Shown here piece after piece: positions 7,652-16,370 of a DNA stretch of 64,000 nt (positions are counted from its first letter, which is position 1; the number at the start of each line of letters is the position of its first letter). Source of the DNA: Ignavibacteria bacterium UBA2360 (lineage in GTDB: Bacteria > Bacteroidota > Ignavibacteria > Tepidaquicellales > OLB5); assembly GCA_002344125.1 (NCBI GenBank), contig DDTQ01000009.1, positions 58,192 through 122,191 of the forward strand. The letters run 5' to 3'. Under the pieces are notes generated by a model, which worked only from the letters and a program-made list of their open reading frames with translations, did not search any database and had not been told where the DNA came from. A program made the translations under genes and the position numbers.

Positions 7652-8578
7652 ATGGCGACCTATATAATCAGAAAGTTACTGTATTCAATCCTGGTCCTGA
7701 TCGGGGTTATTACAGTAACTTTTTGTTTAATGTATGTAATACCCGGCGATCCAGCCCGCTTAATGCTGGGTCAAAGAGCGGATATAGCGTCTATTGACGC
7801 GGTAAGAAAGCAGCTTGGACTTGATGAACCGCTTTATGTACAGTATGGAGCATTTATGCTTAAGGCTGTCCAGGGTGATCTTGGCAGATCTTATTCATCA
7901 AACCGTGATGTTTTAACTACAATCTTAGATACTTTTCCAGCGACTGCACTGCTCGCTGTTTCTGCCCTCATATTATCTTCAATAATAGGAATTCTGATCG
8001 GTGTGATCTCTTCTGTGAAACCATATACATTTGCAGATAATCTTTCTATGCTTGTCGCATTGTTCGGTATTTCATTCCCGCCGTTTGCGCTTGGATTGAT
8101 CATGGCTCTTGTGTTTGGAGCGTGGCTAAAATGGTTTCCGATCTCAGGTTACATAAATAACGGAATGAGTTATCTTGTTCTGCCAATGCTTACACTCGCA
8201 TTAAGACCGCTTGCTATTATTGCCCGCCTGACAAGATCAAGTATGCTTGATGTGCTTGGCCAGGATTATGTAAGAACTGCAAGAGCTAAAGGAGTAAGTG
8301 AATGGAAGGTGATAATCCGGCATGCTCTACGCAATGCGCTGAATCCGGTAATTACAACTATCAGCGCGTGGCTTGCCGCGTTACTCGGAGGAACCTTCTT
8401 CATTGAATATATATTTAACTGGCCCGGCATAGGCTTACTGGCCATCAATTCAATTCTTTCGCTTGATTTCCCTATGATACAGGGAACAGTATTATTTACA
8501 GCCGTAATATTCATTATTGTAAACATGATAGTGGATGTTATTTATGCCTTCCTTGATCCAAAAGTAAAATTATCATAA
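7652..8578 (+). CDS. Peptide/nickel ABC transporter permease, DppB type
   Basis: A 308-residue inner-membrane permease with about six transmembrane helices, the first at residues 8-30. The N-terminal signature VIPGDPARLMLGQRA is typical of DppB/OppB. The cytoplasmic EAA-like loop is in the stretch DYVRTARAKGVSEWKVIIRHALRNA near residues 205-230. It starts three bases after the NlpC gene, so the two are surely co-transcribed. The partner permease (DppC type) and ATPases are absent; the next gene is an unrelated secreted peptidase. Confidence 0.93.
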   Translation: MATYIIRKLLYSILVLIGVITVTFCLMYVIPGDPARLMLGQRADIASIDAVRKQLGLDEPLYVQYGAFMLKAVQGDLGRSYSSNRDVLTTILDTFPATALLAVSALILSSIIGILIGVISSVKPYTFADNLSMLVALFGISFPPFALGLIMALVFGAWLKWFPISGYINNGMSYLVLPMLTLALRPLAIIARLTRSSMLDVLGQDYVRTARAKGVSEWKVIIRHALRNALNPVITTISAWLAALLGGTFFIEYIFNWPGIGLLAINSILSLDFPMIQGTVLFTAVIFIIVNMIVDVIYAFLDPKVKLS

Positions 8579-8606
8579 ATAAAAAATAACATAAAGCTCA
8601 AACACT

Positions 8607-10841
8607 ATGAAGAATCTAACAATTCTGCTGCTGACCGTATTACTATTTGCCGCCGGGTCATTTGCGCAGCAACAAAGTTACAATCCCTTTAGTATCAATG
8701 AGTTAAAGACCGGTTCGCGAAGCAGTGAACTTGAAAAGTCAGTTTCAGATGCCAAGATTGTTGATGTGAATTTTGATGTAGTAAAAGAAATTATCTCCAG
8801 AAGAGATGATAAGATCAATATTTCACTTCCGTTTGAAGGCAGAAATCTTGCGGCTGCTTTAACCAAATTTGATATAACAAACGGGAACACCCGCTTTACA
8901 GAAGGTACTACGGCAGGTGATATCATTTTACAGCGTAAAAATGATTATGTATCTTACACAAGCGATCTGAAAGATAAAAATTCTCCTCTCGTTGTGGTTA
9001 CATTCTTTAAAAATGATGTGACCGCATTGATCATTACTGAACAGGAAACTTATGTGTTCGCAAAGATGAGTAACAGCAATGACTTTATCGCATATAAAAG
9101 CAGCAAACTGAAAATAAGGAATGAATTTAAATGCGGCACAGATGAACTTGGAATACCTGACAAGATCACAGAAATTCAAAAAAGTTTGAGCGGAAATGTT
9201 CAAAACCTGGCGACCAGCACGCTTCTTAAAGCTAATATTGCCGTAGAATCAGATTTTGAGTTCTATACTTATTTCGGTAATTCAGTAGAAAGAGCGACAA
9301 ATTACATAATTTCACTGTATGTACCGGTTTCAGCAATATATACAAGGGATGTAAATGTTAAGCTTGAAGTAACTTACACCAGGGTGTGGTCAACTTCTGC
9401 TGATCCTTATCCTGATGCGACTTCTTCAAGTACATTGCTCAACTCATTCCGTAATTACTGGAATGCAAATATGCAGTCTGTTCCAAGAACTATAGCACAT
9501 TTTATTTCTACCCGTCCAGGCGGATTAGGTGGAATTGCCTGGGTTAACGTTCTGTGCGCAACAGGAGCGGGCAGCTACGGTTATGCCTTCAGCGATGTTG
9601 ACGGTACTTTCAACCAGTTACCTGTTTATTCCTGGGATTGTATGGTTGTTGCCCATGAAACCGGACACAATTTCGGTTCACCGCATACGCACAGCTGCAC
9701 ATGGCCGGGCGGACCAATTGACAGCTGCTATACTGTTGAAGGCGGATGTTATTCAGGACCTCAGATCGCAAGGGTTGGTACAGTGATGAGTTATTGCCAT
9801 CTAAACGGATCAATTGCTCTGTTCTTTGGACCATTACCAAGTGAGCTCATTAGGCAAAGGGCTGAATTTGCATCATGTATGACATCTATAACCGGATATT
9901 TGGTCGCTACTCCTAATGGCGGACAGGTTTTCAGATCAGGAAACCCGACTTTGGTCATTTGGGGAACTTCTAATCTGGGAAATGTAGATATTGATTACAG
10001 CTTGAATAATGGAAGTACCTGGTCAAATCTGCAGACCAATGTAGATGCTACCTTGCGAAATATTACCTGGACAATTCCATATGTTCCTACAACGACACAG
10101 GCTTTGATTCGGGTTTACCAGTCAGGCAATACTGCTAACGGTGATGTGAGTGACAGCACATTCCAGATACGGCCAACACTAAATGCATTCAATTTGTTAA
10201 ATCCTCCACAATTACACAGTACTTATGTTTCTGCGGGTGACACTTCAAATATTCACTTCACCTTCAGCAAAGCCGGAACATTACCTGAAGTGAAATACAA
10301 TTTCATTCTTAGTACAATCAATAACCAAAATGTGTACAGAACATTAACGAATAATTCAGGGTCTGATTCAGTATTTTCAATTTCAAGATCAAAACTGGAT
10401 TCTATTGTTAGTACCTGGGGTGCGGCAAATGTCGGAGATTCTCTAAGGGTTAGGTGGAATGTTTACGCTTACACTCAGTTTGATTCAAACACAACAAGTC
10501 CAAGATTAATAACTTTCTTAAGAAGTGTAATCGGTATATCTCCAATTTCCACAATAGTTCCGGATAAATTCTTTATAAATCCGAATTATCCGAATCCGTT
10601 TAACCCTGAAACAAAGATCAGGTTCGGGCTTCCTGCCAACGCTGATGTGAAAATTTCAGTGTTTGACATGCTTGGCCGCGAAGTTGATGTTCTGGTGAAT
10701 TCAAAACTTGAAGCCGGTGAGTATCTTGCTGACTGGAATGCCGTTAATTTTTCAAGCGGCATATATATTTACAGGATTGAAGCCAGAGATATACGCGGAA
10801 ACAGTTTCACAGAAACCAGGAAAATGGTACTGGTTAAGTAA
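8607..10841 (+). CDS. Secreted metzincin peptidase (reprolysin-like) with T9SS sorting domain
   Basis: A 744-residue exported protein with signal peptide MKNLTILLLTVLLFAAGSFA. The catalytic zinc motif is HETGHNFGSPH, with zinc ligands His350, His354 and His360, base Glu351, and a Met-turn at Met394 (VMSYC). This fits the M12/reprolysin-like metzincins. Beta-rich domains follow from about residue 435. The last 85 residues are a type IX sorting domain with NYPNPFNPET and GIYIYRIEA. It is likely secreted or surface-attached and involved in protein breakdown outside the cell; its substrate is unknown. A terminator follows. Confidence 0.93.
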   Translation: MKNLTILLLTVLLFAAGSFAQQQSYNPFSINELKTGSRSSELEKSVSDAKIVDVNFDVVKEIISRRDDKINISLPFEGRNLAAALTKFDITNGNTRFTEGTTAGDIILQRKNDYVSYTSDLKDKNSPLVVVTFFKNDVTALIITEQETYVFAKMSNSNDFIAYKSSKLKIRNEFKCGTDELGIPDKITEIQKSLSGNVQNLATSTLLKANIAVESDFEFYTYFGNSVERATNYIISLYVPVSAIYTRDVNVKLEVTYTRVWSTSADPYPDATSSSTLLNSFRNYWNANMQSVPRTIAHFISTRPGGLGGIAWVNVLCATGAGSYGYAFSDVDGTFNQLPVYSWDCMVVAHETGHNFGSPHTHSCTWPGGPIDSCYTVEGGCYSGPQIARVGTVMSYCHLNGSIALFFGPLPSELIRQRAEFASCMTSITGYLVATPNGGQVFRSGNPTLVIWGTSNLGNVDIDYSLNNGSTWSNLQTNVDATLRNITWTIPYVPTTTQALIRVYQSGNTANGDVSDSTFQIRPTLNAFNLLNPPQLHSTYVSAGDTSNIHFTFSKAGTLPEVKYNFILSTINNQNVYRTLTNNSGSDSVFSISRSKLDSIVSTWGAANVGDSLRVRWNVYAYTQFDSNTTSPRLITFLRSVIGISPISTIVPDKFFINPNYPNPFNPETKIRFGLPANADVKISVFDMLGREVDVLVNSKLEAGEYLADWNAVNFSSGIYIYRIEARDIRGNSFTETRKMVLVK

Positions 10842-10868
10842 TATTTGAAATTCAGGCTTTTTCTTCAG

Positions 10869-10898
10869 AACCCCCGAAACATTTTCGGGGGTTTTTAT
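10869..10898 (+). terminator. Intrinsic terminator after the metzincin gene
   Basis: Stem AACCCCCGAAA / TTCGGGGGTT with a short loop and a T-run, 28 bases after the stop. It separates the metzincin gene from clpB. Confidence 0.85.
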
Positions 10899-10975
10899 TT
10901 TATATACTTCTCTTTAAATATGGAATATATTTATTCTATTGGTTATTTTATATAATAACATTAAAAAATTGAACT

Positions 10976-12292
10976 ATGGCGATTAATTTTAACAAATTTA
11001 CTATAAAAGCGCAGGAAGCAATGCAGGAAGCCGCTGAAATTGCGGCAAACTATTCCAACCAGCAGATTGAACCTGAGCACCTGCTTGCAGCAATCATACA
11101 AAATGATGAAAGTATAGCAGTCTCACTTATAAAGAAGATAGGTCTGAATATCGATACCCTGAAAATAAAAGTATCAGCCCTGATTGATAAGTTACCTAAA
11201 GTTTCAAATACAACCTCATCAAATCAGTTTTTATCCAATGCGCTGCAGAAGGATCTTGATGAGGCGGTAAGGGAAGCGGGAAAGCTGCGCGATGATTACA
11301 TTAGCGTTGAACATATACTGATAGCCCTTTCAGGTGATAAAGGCGAAACAGGCAAGCTTCTTGCCGGTCAGGGGATCACAAGCGAAACTATCTTAACCGC
11401 TCTTAAAGATGTAAGGGGAAATCAAAGAGTTTCTTCTCAGGCACCTGAAGAAACATATCAATCTCTGAAGAAGTACGGCAGAGATCTGAACCAGCTTGCC
11501 AAACAGGGTAAACTGGATCCTGTAATTGGCAGGGAAGATGAAATTCGGAGAGTTTTGCAGGTGCTTTCACGAAGGACAAAAAATAACCCTGTATTGGTTG
11601 GTGAACCGGGAGTTGGTAAAACAGCAATTGCCGAAGGACTTGCTTTCAGGATAGTTAACGGTGAAGTGCCCGAAAACCTGAAATCCAAGATCGTGATTGC
11701 GCTTGATATGGGCGCATTGATCGCCGGAGCAAGTTACCGCGGACAGTTTGAAGAACGGCTGAAAGCCGTAATAAATGAAGTGAAGCAGAGCGAAGGTGAG
11801 ATAATCCTGTTTATTGATGAGATCCACACCCTGGTAGGCGCCGGCAAGACCGATGGCGCAATGGATGCCGCGAATATCCTGAAACCTGCGCTTGCAAGGG
11901 GAGAGCTGCATGCTATCGGCGCGACTACGCTTGATGAATACAGGAAATACATAGAAAAGGATCCTGCATTGGAACGGAGATTTCAGCCGGTGATAGTTGA
12001 TGAACCTTCAGTAGAAGATACAATTTCAATCCTGCGCGGGTTAAAAGAAAAGTATGAAGTGCATCATGGGGTGAGAATTACAGATTCCGCGATTGTATCG
12101 GCAGCATCGCTGGCGCACAGGTATATTACCGATAGGTTCCTGCCTGATAAAGCGATCGATCTCATTGATGAAGCTGCCAGCAAATTGAGGATAGAAATTG
12201 ATTCAATGCCGGAAGAACTTGATATGATCGAAAAGAAGATCAAACAGCTGGAAATTGAACGCGAAGCCCTCAAAAGAGAAATGGCATTCTAG
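10976..12292 (+). CDS. clpB: ClpB disaggregase, N-terminal half (N-domain and first AAA+ domain)
   Basis: A 438-residue protein equal to the first half of ClpB. The Clp_N domain covers about residues 1-145. The first AAA+ module has Walker A GEPGVGKT at 209-216, Walker B FIDEIH with Asp281/Glu282, and arginine-finger region ERRF at 333-336. The protein ends in the first helix of the middle domain, after REALKRE, with three further residues (MAF) and a TAG stop. The second half is a separate gene at 18100. Intact ClpB is about 860 residues. There is no frameshift or other decay. Its stop is eight bases from the convergent stop of the histidine kinase gene, with no terminator between. The half could still pair with the other in trans. 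Confidence 0.95.
   Translation: MAINFNKFTIKAQEAMQEAAEIAANYSNQQIEPEHLLAAIIQNDESIAVSLIKKIGLNIDTLKIKVSALIDKLPKVSNTTSSNQFLSNALQKDLDEAVREAGKLRDDYISVEHILIALSGDKGETGKLLAGQGITSETILTALKDVRGNQRVSSQAPEETYQSLKKYGRDLNQLAKQGKLDPVIGREDEIRRVLQVLSRRTKNNPVLVGEPGVGKTAIAEGLAFRIVNGEVPENLKSKIVIALDMGALIAGASYRGQFEERLKAVINEVKQSEGEIILFIDEIHTLVGAGKTDGAMDAANILKPALARGELHAIGATTLDEYRKYIEKDPALERRFQPVIVDEPSVEDTISILRGLKEKYEVHHGVRITDSAIVSAASLAHRYITDRFLPDKAIDLIDEAASKLRIEIDSMPEELDMIEKKIKQLEIEREALKREMAF
12279..12286 (+). repeat. 8-bp direct repeat, left copy (AAATGGCA)
   Basis: AAATGGCA ends the clpB homology of the first half. The same eight bases recur at 18098-18105 around the start codon of the second half, in the same reading frame (Met-Ala). 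The 5,811 bases between the copies hold the five-gene minus-strand operon. It could be a target-site duplication, a recombination footprint or a coincidence of a common start context. Confidence 0.5.
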
Positions 12293-12300
12293 GTAAGATT

Positions 12301-14043
12301 TTAGTCTGAATTTTTATCCTTCTTCTTTTCTTCCATTATCGGGAGAGTGAAGAAGAAGGTGGTTCCTTTGCCCACTTCAGACTCAAACCATATCTTGCCG
12401 CCATGTTTTTCGATTACACGTTTGCACAATGCAAGGCCTATACCTGAACCCGGATACTTACGGTGATCGTGCAGTTTCTGAAATACGATAAATATCCTTT
12501 CACTGAACCATTGCTCAATTCCGATACCGTTATCTTTGACCGCAAAGAGCCACATGCCGTCTTTTTTCTCAGCGGATATATCAATGGTAGGTTTACTTTC
12601 GCCCTGGTATTTTATTGCATTGGCGATCAGATTCTGAAATACCTGGGTCAACTGAACAAAATTACCATATATCCGGGGAAGTGTGAATTGTTTAATGCTG
12701 GCTTTACTTTCCTTTATTGCAACTTCAAGGTTAGCCGTGGCGTCTTTTAAAGCAAGATTGCAGTCAACCTCTTCCTTAACAGCGCGTTCAGTTCCAACCC
12801 TGGAGTACATCAGGAAGTCGGTTATGAGGCGGTACATTCTTGTAACGCCGTCATCGGCTGCGCTGATCTGCTCTTCCATTTCCGGTCCGAGGCGCTTTTT
12901 ATACTTTTTGTTGAGTGTTTCAAGGAAATTCTGGATAGAGCGCAGCGGTTCCTGTAGGTCATGCGATGCCGCGTAAGAAAACACATAGAGCTCCTCATTT
13001 GATAAAGCAAGTTCTTCAGCATATCTTCTCAGTTCTTCTTCAACCTGCTTCTTGAAAGTGATATCACGTGAAATTGCTGAAACACTTGTAACCAGTCCTG
13101 ATTCATCCCAAATAGGGGAGAGTGTCAATGATACATCGATAACAGTTTTATCTTTTTTCTGGCGTTTTGTTTCCAGTGATTCAATGCGCTCACCTTTGGC
13201 TACTTTATTGAGTAAATGATTCAATTCATTCTGCTTGAAATCCGGTACGATCATTGATACGTTTCTGCCAATTGCGTCTCTTTGCAGGTAACCATAAAGT
13301 TTCTCCGCTCCCGGGTTCCAGCTTTGTATCTGACCATCGATGCTGATAGCGTAAATTGCGTCGCTGGAATTGAGTACTATTGAGGCAAGCTGATTTTTTA
13401 TCTCTTCGTTCTTTTTTCTTTCTGTTATATCGCGCAAAATTGTAATAACGTGCGGTATAGAGTGGTAAAGAACCGGAGTTGAAGCGACACTCACATCAAG
13501 ATAAGTGCCATCTACTCTCTTAATGGTAATATCAATAACAGGTACCTGTTTCATGTATTTTACCATTTCTTCTACACGTTTGCTGATCTTTTCTTTGTAG
13601 GAGTAATGAATGAAGTCGTAAATATTCATGCCGAGCAGCTGTTCTTCCGCCTGCGCGCCAAACAGGTTCAAACCTGCCTGGTTAACGAACAGGAATTGAC
13701 CATCCCTGTGTATTGTTATGGTATCAGGGGAGAGGTTCACTGTACTTCTTAACCTGTTTACATTATCCTGGAGTTCTTCAATATCCTTTGCCAGCTCGCT
13801 TATCTGAATACTCGATTCTTTTGAACGCCGCCGTGAAAAAATTGCGAAAGCAAATCCAAACAGCATAAGAACAAACAGCAGTTCAACTATCCTGAATCCT
13901 TCTGTATCGGCGGCAATGCCCCGCATCCATACAAAAAAATCAAGCATTGATGCTGCTATCAGTATTATAATAATTACCGAGAAGATAATTATTATATCTT
14001 TTAAGTCACTGGACTCCCGCTTATTTTTTGTTTCTTCTGGCAA
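12301..14043 (-). CDS. Membrane-bound PAS sensor histidine kinase
   Basis: A 580-residue kinase. Two transmembrane helices lie near residues 17-37 and 50-68, then a short coil, two PAS/PAC domains (about 90-210 and 220-335) and a HisKA domain with phospho-acceptor His361 in ASHDLQEPLRS. The HATPase domain has N-box NLIANAIKYQ, G1 DNGIGI and G2 GSGIGLAL. No response regulator is adjacent, so it is an orphan kinase. It is the last gene of the minus-strand operon and overlaps the GT2 gene by 23 bases. Its link with sugar-transfer genes suggests co-regulation rather than a proven shared pathway. The signal sensed is unknown. Confidence 0.94.
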   Translation of the reverse strand: MPEETKNKRESSDLKDIIIIFSVIIIILIAASMLDFFVWMRGIAADTEGFRIVELLFVLMLFGFAFAIFSRRRSKESSIQISELAKDIEELQDNVNRLRSTVNLSPDTITIHRDGQFLFVNQAGLNLFGAQAEEQLLGMNIYDFIHYSYKEKISKRVEEMVKYMKQVPVIDITIKRVDGTYLDVSVASTPVLYHSIPHVITILRDITERKKNEEIKNQLASIVLNSSDAIYAISIDGQIQSWNPGAEKLYGYLQRDAIGRNVSMIVPDFKQNELNHLLNKVAKGERIESLETKRQKKDKTVIDVSLTLSPIWDESGLVTSVSAISRDITFKKQVEEELRRYAEELALSNEELYVFSYAASHDLQEPLRSIQNFLETLNKKYKKRLGPEMEEQISAADDGVTRMYRLITDFLMYSRVGTERAVKEEVDCNLALKDATANLEVAIKESKASIKQFTLPRIYGNFVQLTQVFQNLIANAIKYQGESKPTIDISAEKKDGMWLFAVKDNGIGIEQWFSERIFIVFQKLHDHRKYPGSGIGLALCKRVIEKHGGKIWFESEVGKGTTFFFTLPIMEEKKKDKNSD

Positions 14044-14755
14044 TCAGATCGTTTTTAAGTTCTTTTCTCAGGTCAATGATCTCCTTTATTGTCCTGAATA
14101 TGATCGAAGGGCGCGCGGCGGTAGAAACGCCGTCAACCCGGGGCAAATGTTTTACGCCAAGCTCTGTGAAAGTGAAGCCAAGAAGCTCCGCGCGGATCAT
14201 TATTTCCGCATCAATAAACGCGTCTTTTGTATTCACCTTTATCTTTTTGAACAGGTCTGTTTTTATTATCTTAAACGCGCAATCTATATCAATATAATCT
14301 ATATCAAATGTGTATCGCAGAATGTAGTTGTAAACAAAACTTGTTAATTTGCGGTATGGTGAATATTGCTTCTTTTTCCGGTAGCCTACAACCATATCGC
14401 TGAACGGTACAAGTGCCACGAATTTTTTCAATTCCTCCAGGTCAAACTGGTTATCACCATCGGTATAGAAAACATATTCAAACCTGGCGGTAGAAAATCC
14501 TTCCCATAGTGTGGCGCCGTAACCTTTGTTCTTTTCGTGATGTACCACCTGTACTTTGGGATACTGCGCCGCAAGTTTATCGGCAACCTCCGCTGTGTTA
14601 TCAGGACTGCCGTCTTCTATGATAGTTATCTCATAATCCTTCAACTGCAATTCTTCCAGTACCGCAACAGCTTTGTGCACCACTTTATCGATGTTCTTCT
14701 CATCGTAATAGGCCGGGAAAAAAACTGACAGCCTTATATCTTTATTCGTTATCAA
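14021..14755 (-). CDS. Glycosyltransferase family 2, dolichyl-phosphate-mannose-synthase-like
   Basis: A 244-residue GT-A fold enzyme. It has the N-terminal LSVFFPAYYDEKNI and IIEDGSPDNT nucleotide-sugar motifs and the metal-binding DGD at residues 99-101 (YTDGDNQFD). It has no transmembrane segments after the catalytic domain. Related enzymes charge a polyprenyl phosphate with a sugar for use by GT-C transferases, and such a transferase is encoded in the same operon (16367-17977). It overlaps both neighbours. Confidence 0.92.
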   Translation of the reverse strand: MITNKDIRLSVFFPAYYDEKNIDKVVHKAVAVLEELQLKDYEITIIEDGSPDNTAEVADKLAAQYPKVQVVHHEKNKGYGATLWEGFSTARFEYVFYTDGDNQFDLEELKKFVALVPFSDMVVGYRKKKQYSPYRKLTSFVYNYILRYTFDIDYIDIDCAFKIIKTDLFKKIKVNTKDAFIDAEIMIRAELLGFTFTELGVKHLPRVDGVSTAARPSIIFRTIKEIIDLRKELKNDLIARRNKK

Positions 14756-15674
14756 GAAAATATCTCCATGTATTTTTTAAACCTTCATTAAAAGTGTATT
14801 CCGGGATCCATTTCAAATTTTTGGCAGCAAGCCTGTTATCCAGAATGTTTGATCTTACGTCAAATTTTCTGCCGGGCATATAGTTAACCTCAAAATCAAG
14901 CTTCAATACCCTGCGGAAGCGTTCAATTATCTGGTTTATGGAGTGTCCCTTCCCGGTGCTGATGTTATAGACCCTGTTCGATGACCTATCCCTGATAGCC
15001 CGGTAAATTGAACGGGCGCCATCTTTTATGTAGAAGTAATCTCTTATGACTTTACCGTCACCCCAAACTTCAAGGGTCTGGCCCTGCTTGATCTTATACA
15101 GCAAGTGGGCTATCAATCCCTGTGTTAAAAACGGGTTTTGCCGCTCACCGTATGGATTTGCAAAACGAAGTATCTTATAATCTAGACCTTTCAGCACATT
15201 ATATAGGTACAGGTATTTTTCAATTGTGAGCTTTATTATTCCATACGAACTTGTTGGCTCAGTAGGGTGTTTTTCAGTGATCGGCAATTTAACGGGATTG
15301 CCGTAAACAGTTCCGCCTGATGATATGAATATGAGCCGTGATATTTTATACTCAACGCACTTTTCAAACAGGTGCAAAGAAGAGATCAAGTTACTTTCCA
15401 CATCGTAAAATGTATTTTGGTTACTTGTTGCCGGCACTGTTGAACTGACAAGATGCACAGCATATGTTTTGCCCTTTAACGCTTTAGAAATATCCACCTC
15501 ATTATTAAAATCACCCTCAATGAAATCGATCTTATCCAGTATATGAGCCACATTCTTTTTGGAAGCGTTTTGCTTATCAAAAACGGTTACTCTGATCCCG
15601 TTTGCCAGCAGGTCCTCCGCAATATGCGAACCAATAAAACCACCGCCTCCGAATATTATACAACTTTCTTTCAT
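14742..15674 (-). CDS. NAD-dependent sugar-nucleotide epimerase/dehydratase
   Basis: A 310-residue extended short-chain dehydrogenase. The Rossmann motif GGGGFIGSHIA is at about residues 8-18. Ser in the SSGGTVYG segment and the pair Tyr/Lys in SSYGIIKLTIEKY are the catalytic residues. It resembles the UDP-glucose 4-epimerase/GalE-like branch, but the substrate cannot be fixed. It lies six bases after the methyltransferase gene and overlaps the GT2 gene by 14 bases. Confidence 0.92.
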   Translation of the reverse strand: MKESCIIFGGGGFIGSHIAEDLLANGIRVTVFDKQNASKKNVAHILDKIDFIEGDFNNEVDISKALKGKTYAVHLVSSTVPATSNQNTFYDVESNLISSLHLFEKCVEYKISRLIFISSGGTVYGNPVKLPITEKHPTEPTSSYGIIKLTIEKYLYLYNVLKGLDYKILRFANPYGERQNPFLTQGLIAHLLYKIKQGQTLEVWGDGKVIRDYFYIKDGARSIYRAIRDRSSNRVYNISTGKGHSINQIIERFRRVLKLDFEVNYMPGRKFDVRSNILDNRLAAKNLKWIPEYTFNEGLKNTWRYFLDNE

Positions 15675-15680
15675 TCTTTG

Positions 15681-16370
15681 CTATTTGCTTAACTTCAATA
15701 CATATCTGAAAGGGATAAAATAAAACGGGATTCTTTTTATTCTTAGTATTTTGAACAGTTCAGAAGCTTGTTCCTTAATCAAATTCAGGCCGTACTTGTG
15801 AATATGCCATTCATCCAGATTGTTTTTTGCCGCAAGATCCCAATTGCTCTGTTTTGGCTCTAAAACTCTTCGTAAACCTGAATTTAACAGAATTTGTTTG
15901 GTAAAAATAATCAATTTTTCATTCGGAACAGAAAGCGAAATTATCCCGTCATCTTTCAAAACGCGCTTCATTTCTTTAAGCAATTTCTCAGGCTCAAGTA
16001 CGTGTTCAAACACTTCGGTACACAGGATCCTTTCGAAACTTTGATCAGGGAATGGAAGCCTTTCGCCTTCGGCTTCAATCAGCTTTGCCTTGCTGCCAAG
16101 CCGCGCTTTAGCGCGCTGTATTTGTACGGGAGAAATATCAATACCTGTCAATCTACCGCAATTAATGCGCTCCAGAATGTGACCCGCTCCGCAGCCGACT
16201 TCAAGAACGTTGTCATCCGGCCGTATATCCGCTTCTGTGATAAGCACCCGGATCCGTTTATTTTCAATGAACCTGAAAAGCCTGTTGGGGTGATTGTAGA
16301 ATTTATCAAGATCATGTTTTATTGCATGCTCTTCATTCCACTTTTTAAACTCCCCGGGTTGGGGTCTCAT
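15681..16370 (-). CDS. SAM-dependent class I methyltransferase
   Basis: A 229-residue methyltransferase. Motif I is VLEVGCGAGHILERI near residue 55, then LTGIDISPVQI, LPFPDQSFERILC and FEHVLEPEKLLKEMKRVL, which are typical of the Methyltransf_11 group. It may methylate a sugar or lipid intermediate. Its start codon overlaps the stop of the upstream GT-C gene by four bases, so the two are translationally coupled. Confidence 0.9.
   Translation of the reverse strand: MRPQPGEFKKWNEEHAIKHDLDKFYNHPNRLFRFIENKRIRVLITEADIRPDDNVLEVGCGAGHILERINCGRLTGIDISPVQIQRAKARLGSKAKLIEAEGERLPFPDQSFERILCTEVFEHVLEPEKLLKEMKRVLKDDGIISLSVPNEKLIIFTKQILLNSGLRRVLEPKQSNWDLAAKNNLDEWHIHKYGLNLIKEQASELFKILRIKRIPFYFIPFRYVLKLSK

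Noticed and set aside
10976..12292. Treating the first clpB half as a pseudogene or as ClpC/ClpA
   Set aside because: No frameshift or motif loss is present, and the second half joins it precisely as ClpB with a long middle domain; ClpA/ClpC lack that coil.
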